Position numbers and translations under genes: made by a program | The notes under the pieces: generated by a model | Seen by the model: only the letters and a program-made list of their open reading frames with translations | What the model was told of the DNA's origin: nothing | The model's database searches: none | Assembly: GCA_024695185.1 (NCBI GenBank) | Contig: JAILIR010000067.1 | Span: forward strand, 1 to 8,464 | DNA: 8,464 bases | Reading direction: 5' to 3' | Source: a bacterium | GTDB lineage: Bacteria; Bacillota_I; Bacilli_A; Acholeplasmatales; JAEDCM01 | Part shown: one piece after another, positions 5,966-8,464 of the stretch | How the letters are laid out: each line of letters begins with the position of its first letter | Numbering within the stretch: position 1 is the first letter of the stretch

Positions 5966-7348
5966 ATGTTTTACGAAGGATTAGAACCACAAGGTGCATT
6001 AAGCTTTTTATTCACAATTGCAATAATTCTTTTATCAACTAAGACATTAGGATTATTGATGAGGAAAATTGGATTACCGCAAGTTTTAGGTTATATTCTT
6101 GCCGGTGTTTTGATTGGGCCTGCTATTTGGGGACTATTTATTGCCGAAGAAGATTTAGCTGGATTATTATTCCCACTCCATGAGAGCGCAGAGTTAAAAG
6201 CCTTCGCAGAGGTTGGCGTAATACTGGTATTGTTTATGGCTGGACTTGAGACGGATTTAGGAGAGTTAAAGCGAAGTGGGTTAATTTCTCTATTAATTGC
6301 CCTAGGTGGTGTATTACTACCGCTTGGTCTTGGAATATTAGCCGGTGGAATGTTCTTAGGCTTTGAAGACTTTATAGCATGTGTTTTCATAGGAACAATT
6401 ATGACAGCTACATCGGTTGGTATTACCGTAGAAACCCTAAGAGAAATGGGAAAATTAAAAGGAAAAGTAGGAACAACAATCCTTTCTGCTGCTATTATTG
6501 ATGATGTTTTAGGTATTATTGTTTTATCAGTAGTGTTAAGTGTATCAGGTAAAACTGGAGAAAGTTCGCCTGTTTTACGCGTAATAAACTCTAATGGTAA
6601 TGTTGCTATATCAATTTTATGGATGTTATTATTCTTTGTTTTAGCTATTGTTTTTGGTATTGTTTTATCTAAGGTGTTTACACATCTAGAAAAGAAACAT
6701 CCAAAAACAAGAAGACAATTATTATATTCACTAGTAGTATGCTTTGGATATGCCTTTGTGTCTGAATATGTATTTGGTGTTGCTGATATCACTGGTGCAT
6801 ACATCGCTGGTGTTATTTTATCAACAAACCACAAGAGTGCCGCATATGTAGATAAGCGTGTTAATACAAACACATATATGATATTTGGCCCAATATTCTT
6901 TGCCAATATAGGTATAGGAATGGCTTTTGATCAAATGAGTATTAAAATGTTCTTATTCGGTTTGGTATTCGTCTTATTTGCTATTTTAGGAAAAATTATT
7001 GGGTGTGGAGCTATCGCAAAAGCAACTAAATTCAGTCTCAAGGACTCACTCAAGATTGGTGTTGGTATGATCGCAAGAGGTGAGGTTGCTCTTGTTGTAA
7101 CTCAAAAAGGAGTAGATGCAAGAATCATTGAAGGAAAGTATATGACTGTTGTTGTAATGCTCGTTCTGGTAAGTTCCATCCTTGCTCCAATACTATTAAA
7201 ACTATTGTTTAAAAATGACCCAAAAGATGATGGTAATAATCAAAATGAAACAAATAATAATATAGTAGTTGAGAATAATGATAGTAGTGCTCAACCTGCT
7301 GAAATTGTTCAAAATGTTAGTTCTAATGAGGCCCCTCAGGCAGGTTAG
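5966..7348 (+). CDS. CPA2-family cation:proton antiporter (Na+/H+ or K+/H+)
   Basis: Integral membrane exchanger of the KefB/NapA type, 460 residues from ATG 5966, likely involved in pH and Na+ or K+ homeostasis. About twelve hydrophobic segments fill residues 10-416. Family marks visible: LPQVLGYILAGVLIGP near the N-terminus; FAEVGVILVLFMAGLETDL; the TATSVGIT unwound-helix motif (about 147-154); SAAIIDDVLGI with the ion-binding pair D179/D180; and GMIARGEVALVV (about 367-378) carrying the conserved basic residue. A double Asp at this site is usual for electrogenic Na+/H+ exchangers such as NapA. The protein ends in a polar tail of about 44 residues rich in Asn, Asp and Glu and lacks the RCK/TrkA-N domain of Kef proteins, so regulation by nucleotides through that domain is not expected. 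It stands alone between two other transcription units. No clear terminator follows it. Ion specificity cannot be read from sequence. Confidence 0.9.
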   Translation: MFYEGLEPQGALSFLFTIAIILLSTKTLGLLMRKIGLPQVLGYILAGVLIGPAIWGLFIAEEDLAGLLFPLHESAELKAFAEVGVILVLFMAGLETDLGELKRSGLISLLIALGGVLLPLGLGILAGGMFLGFEDFIACVFIGTIMTATSVGITVETLREMGKLKGKVGTTILSAAIIDDVLGIIVLSVVLSVSGKTGESSPVLRVINSNGNVAISILWMLLFFVLAIVFGIVLSKVFTHLEKKHPKTRRQLLYSLVVCFGYAFVSEYVFGVADITGAYIAGVILSTNHKSAAYVDKRVNTNTYMIFGPIFFANIGIGMAFDQMSIKMFLFGLVFVLFAILGKIIGCGAIAKATKFSLKDSLKIGVGMIARGEVALVVTQKGVDARIIEGKYMTVVVMLVLVSSILAPILLKLLFKNDPKDDGNNQNETNNNIVVENNDSSAQPAEIVQNVSSNEAPQAG

Positions 7349-7446
7349 AATAAGAAGGAAAAATAAAATTTTATATTGAAAATATAGGCGTGAACAAATA
7401 GAAACTTTTAGCTAAAAAAAAGGGCGCAAAAAAATAAAAATAGATA

Positions 7447-7475
7447 TTTACAATTAAAATTGTGTATGCTATAAT
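7447..7475 (+). promoter_or_regulatory. Promoter of the tRNA operon
   Basis: TTTACA (7447-7452), a 17-base spacer, then TATAAT (7470-7475) preceded by TGC, making an extended -10. The expected start is near 7482, about 23 bases before the first tRNA. A near-consensus form suits a stable RNA operon. Confidence 0.85.
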
Positions 7476-7504
7476 ATAAGCGTTGTCTAGTGGATTGAAG
7501 AAAT

Positions 7505-7581
7505 GTGCCCATAGCTCAACTGGATAGAGCGTTTGACTACGGATCAAAAGGCTGAGGGTTCGATTCCTTTTGGGCACGCCA
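7505..7581 (+). tRNA. tRNA-Arg (anticodon ACG)
   Basis: Acceptor GTGCCCA (7505-7511) pairs with TGGGCAC (7571-7577), followed by G and encoded CCA. The D arm is GCTC..GAGC. Anticodon stem TTTGA/TCAAA has loop CTACGGA with ACG at 7539-7541. The T loop is TTCGATT. A34 is expected to be edited to inosine by TadA, so this tRNA would read CGU, CGC and CGA. It is the first gene of a three-tRNA operon. Confidence 0.95.
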
Positions 7582-7586
7582 TACAT

Positions 7587-7663
7587 CGGGAAATAGCTCA
7601 GCTTGGTAGAGCGCTTGGTTTGGGACCAAGATGTCGCAGGTTCGAATCCTGTTTTCCCGACCA
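7587..7663 (+). tRNA. tRNA-Pro (anticodon TGG)
   Basis: Acceptor CGGGAAA (7587-7593) pairs with TTTCCCG (7653-7659), followed by A and encoded CCA. Anticodon stem CTTGG/CCAAG (7614-7618, 7626-7630) has loop TTTGGGA with TGG at 7621-7623. The T loop is TTCGAAT. It lies 5 bases after tRNA-Arg. Confidence 0.96.
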
Positions 7664-7674
7664 TTTTATTATAT

Positions 7675-7748
7675 GGCCCTATAGCCAAGTGGTAAGGCAA
7701 GGCACTGCAACTGCCTGATCATTGGTTCAAATCCGATTGGGGCCTCCA
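7675..7748 (+). tRNA. tRNA-Cys (anticodon GCA)
   Basis: Acceptor GGCCCTA (7675-7681) pairs with TGGGGCC (7738-7744) with one G-T pair. The discriminator base is T (7745), a known Cys identity element, followed by encoded CCA. Anticodon stem AGGCA/TGCCT (7700-7704, 7712-7716) has loop CTGCAAC with GCA at 7707-7709. The D loop is short, as usual for tRNA-Cys. It is the last gene of the operon, 11 bases after tRNA-Pro. Confidence 0.96.
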
Positions 7749-7757
7749 ACTGAAATT

Positions 7758-7801
7758 AAAGCTTTGATATGTCAAAGCTTTTATTTATTTATTTTTTTTA
7801 T
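7758..7801 (+). terminator. Terminator of the tRNA operon
   Basis: AAAGCTTTGA (7758-7767) and TCAAAGCTTT (7772-7781) form a perfect 10-bp stem with a TATG loop, followed by a long T-rich tract. It ends the tRNA transcript 9 bases after tRNA-Cys and marks the last clearly chromosomal feature before the transposon-type gene. Confidence 0.9.
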
Positions 7802-7876
7802 TTTTTCACTTTTTTTCAAAGATTTTGGTACTTTGTCCGTATATATAGTATGAAGGATGAAAAAAAGGTGATAAAA

Positions 7877-8464
7877 ATGTATTTAGGCTTAAAGATAAGA
7901 ATTTACCCAAACAGTGTGCAAAAGAAAATAATAGATGAACATATAGAAGGAGCTAGATATGTATATAATTATTTTTTAAAATATGCTAAGGATAATAAGA
8001 TATATGATGATACAATATGGAAGAAAAAACTATATACAATGATGAAAAATGATAATAATGATCTATTAAATAATTGTGATTACTTCTTACTTTTAACCCA
8101 ATTAGATGTTTTAAAAACTTCTTATGATAGATTCTTTAGGGGAACAATCAAAAATGAACCATATTTCAAAAAGAAGGGCGCGCTTGTTTCTGCTTTTAAA
8201 ATTCATAACAAAAATGACTCAATAAAAATAGAAGATAATAAAATATATATAAAAATGTTAGGATATATGAAATTTCGAAACAAAAAAGATATTTCTAAAA
8301 ATAAGATTTATTCAGCTATTGTTAAGAAAACTCTAGATGATATTTATGAAGTTTCAATTCTTTATGAAAATACTATTGCTCCTATAGAAAAGGCATATCA
8401 AAAAGTAGGTATTGATTTAGGAGTAAGAAAATTCATAACTACATCAGATAGTAATTATTACTTA
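7877..8464 (+). CDS. tnpB: TnpB-family RNA-guided nuclease of an IS200/IS605- or IS607-type element, N-terminal half (runs off the window)
   Basis: Open for 196 codons from ATG 7877 to the window edge, with AAGGTG (7865-7870) as ribosome binding site. The N-terminus has the OrfB/TnpB helix-turn-helix pattern: KIRIYPN, QKKIIDEHIEGARYVYNYFL. A central part follows with LDVLKTSYDRFFRG and YFKKK, the usual rigid core before the nuclease domain. GIDLGVRKFITTSD begins at residue 178; D180 is the expected first RuvC catalytic Asp. TnpB proteins usually have about 370-420 residues, so the remaining RuvC residues, the zinc finger and any right-end guide RNA lie beyond 8464. No frameshift or stop is seen, so this half looks intact. 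No tnpA transposase precedes it, as in TnpB-only elements; tnpA could still lie downstream. It sits just after a tRNA operon. TnpB cuts DNA guided by RNA from the element's right end and helps the element persist. Confidence 0.88.
   Translation, partial: MYLGLKIRIYPNSVQKKIIDEHIEGARYVYNYFLKYAKDNKIYDDTIWKKKLYTMMKNDNNDLLNNCDYFLLLTQLDVLKTSYDRFFRGTIKNEPYFKKKGALVSAFKIHNKNDSIKIEDNKIYIKMLGYMKFRNKKDISKNKIYSAIVKKTLDDIYEVSILYENTIAPIEKAYQKVGIDLGVRKFITTSDSNYYL

Noticed and set aside
6091..6906. 271-residue minus-strand frame
   Set aside because: It lies opposite the antiporter gene, is a by-product of its codon pattern, and shows no family motif or ribosome binding site.
7371..7700. 109-residue minus-strand frame with VGKTGFEPATSW-like sequence
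   Set aside because: It is the antisense of the tRNA-Arg and tRNA-Pro genes. This sequence pattern is a well-known spurious protein arising from antisense tRNA.
7533..7718. 61-residue plus-strand frame across the tRNA cluster
   Set aside because: It runs through three clearly folded tRNAs and has no ribosome binding site.

Overview
The window is visibly AT-rich and uses the standard code: Trp is TGG and every gene ends in TAA or TAG. It has Firmicutes-type signals: strong AGGAGG-like ribosome binding sites, TTGACA/TATAAT promoters, compact hairpin-plus-T terminators that overlap stop codons, and tRNAs with encoded CCA. This suggests a low-GC Gram-positive of the Bacilli/Clostridia type, possibly a gut lineage. 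No rRNA or marker gene fixes the taxonomy, so this is inference.

Layout, all genes on the + strand. (1) 1-225 is the C-terminal end of an RsmF-like rRNA cytosine-C5 methyltransferase, closed by a terminator that overlaps its stop codon. (2) 240-1367 is a secreted lipoprotein with a Lys/Thr-rich linker and a roughly 30-residue Tyr/Trp repeat; its best start codon may be ATT at 273. A strong terminator follows. (3) 1436-5862 is a self-contained regulated unit: a near-consensus promoter, a GC-rich inverted repeat at the expected transcription start (probable TetR operator), a large RND-family exporter, an overlapping TetR-family repressor gene and a terminator. (4) 5966-7348 is a CPA2-type cation:proton antiporter. 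(5) 7447-7801 is a tRNA operon (Arg-ACG, Pro-TGG, Cys-GCA) with its own extended -10 promoter and a perfect 10-bp terminator stem. (6) 7877 to the window edge is the N-terminal half of a TnpB (IS200/IS605 or IS607 type) protein, running off the window.

The most notable item is the RND protein. At 1263 residues it is about 200 longer than the usual 1020-1050. The excess lies mainly in two places: two extra hydrophobic segments between the normal TM6 and TM7, and an insertion of about 130 residues in the second extracytoplasmic loop. Its TM4 and TM10 charge-relay positions read D-N and N-N rather than D-D and K-N. The exporter and its likely autoregulating TetR form one transcript, so the pump is probably induced by a ligand of the repressor. 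No membrane fusion or outer-membrane partner is present in the window.

No gene-free stretch exceeds 300 bases. I found no CRISPR array, riboswitch or prophage gene.
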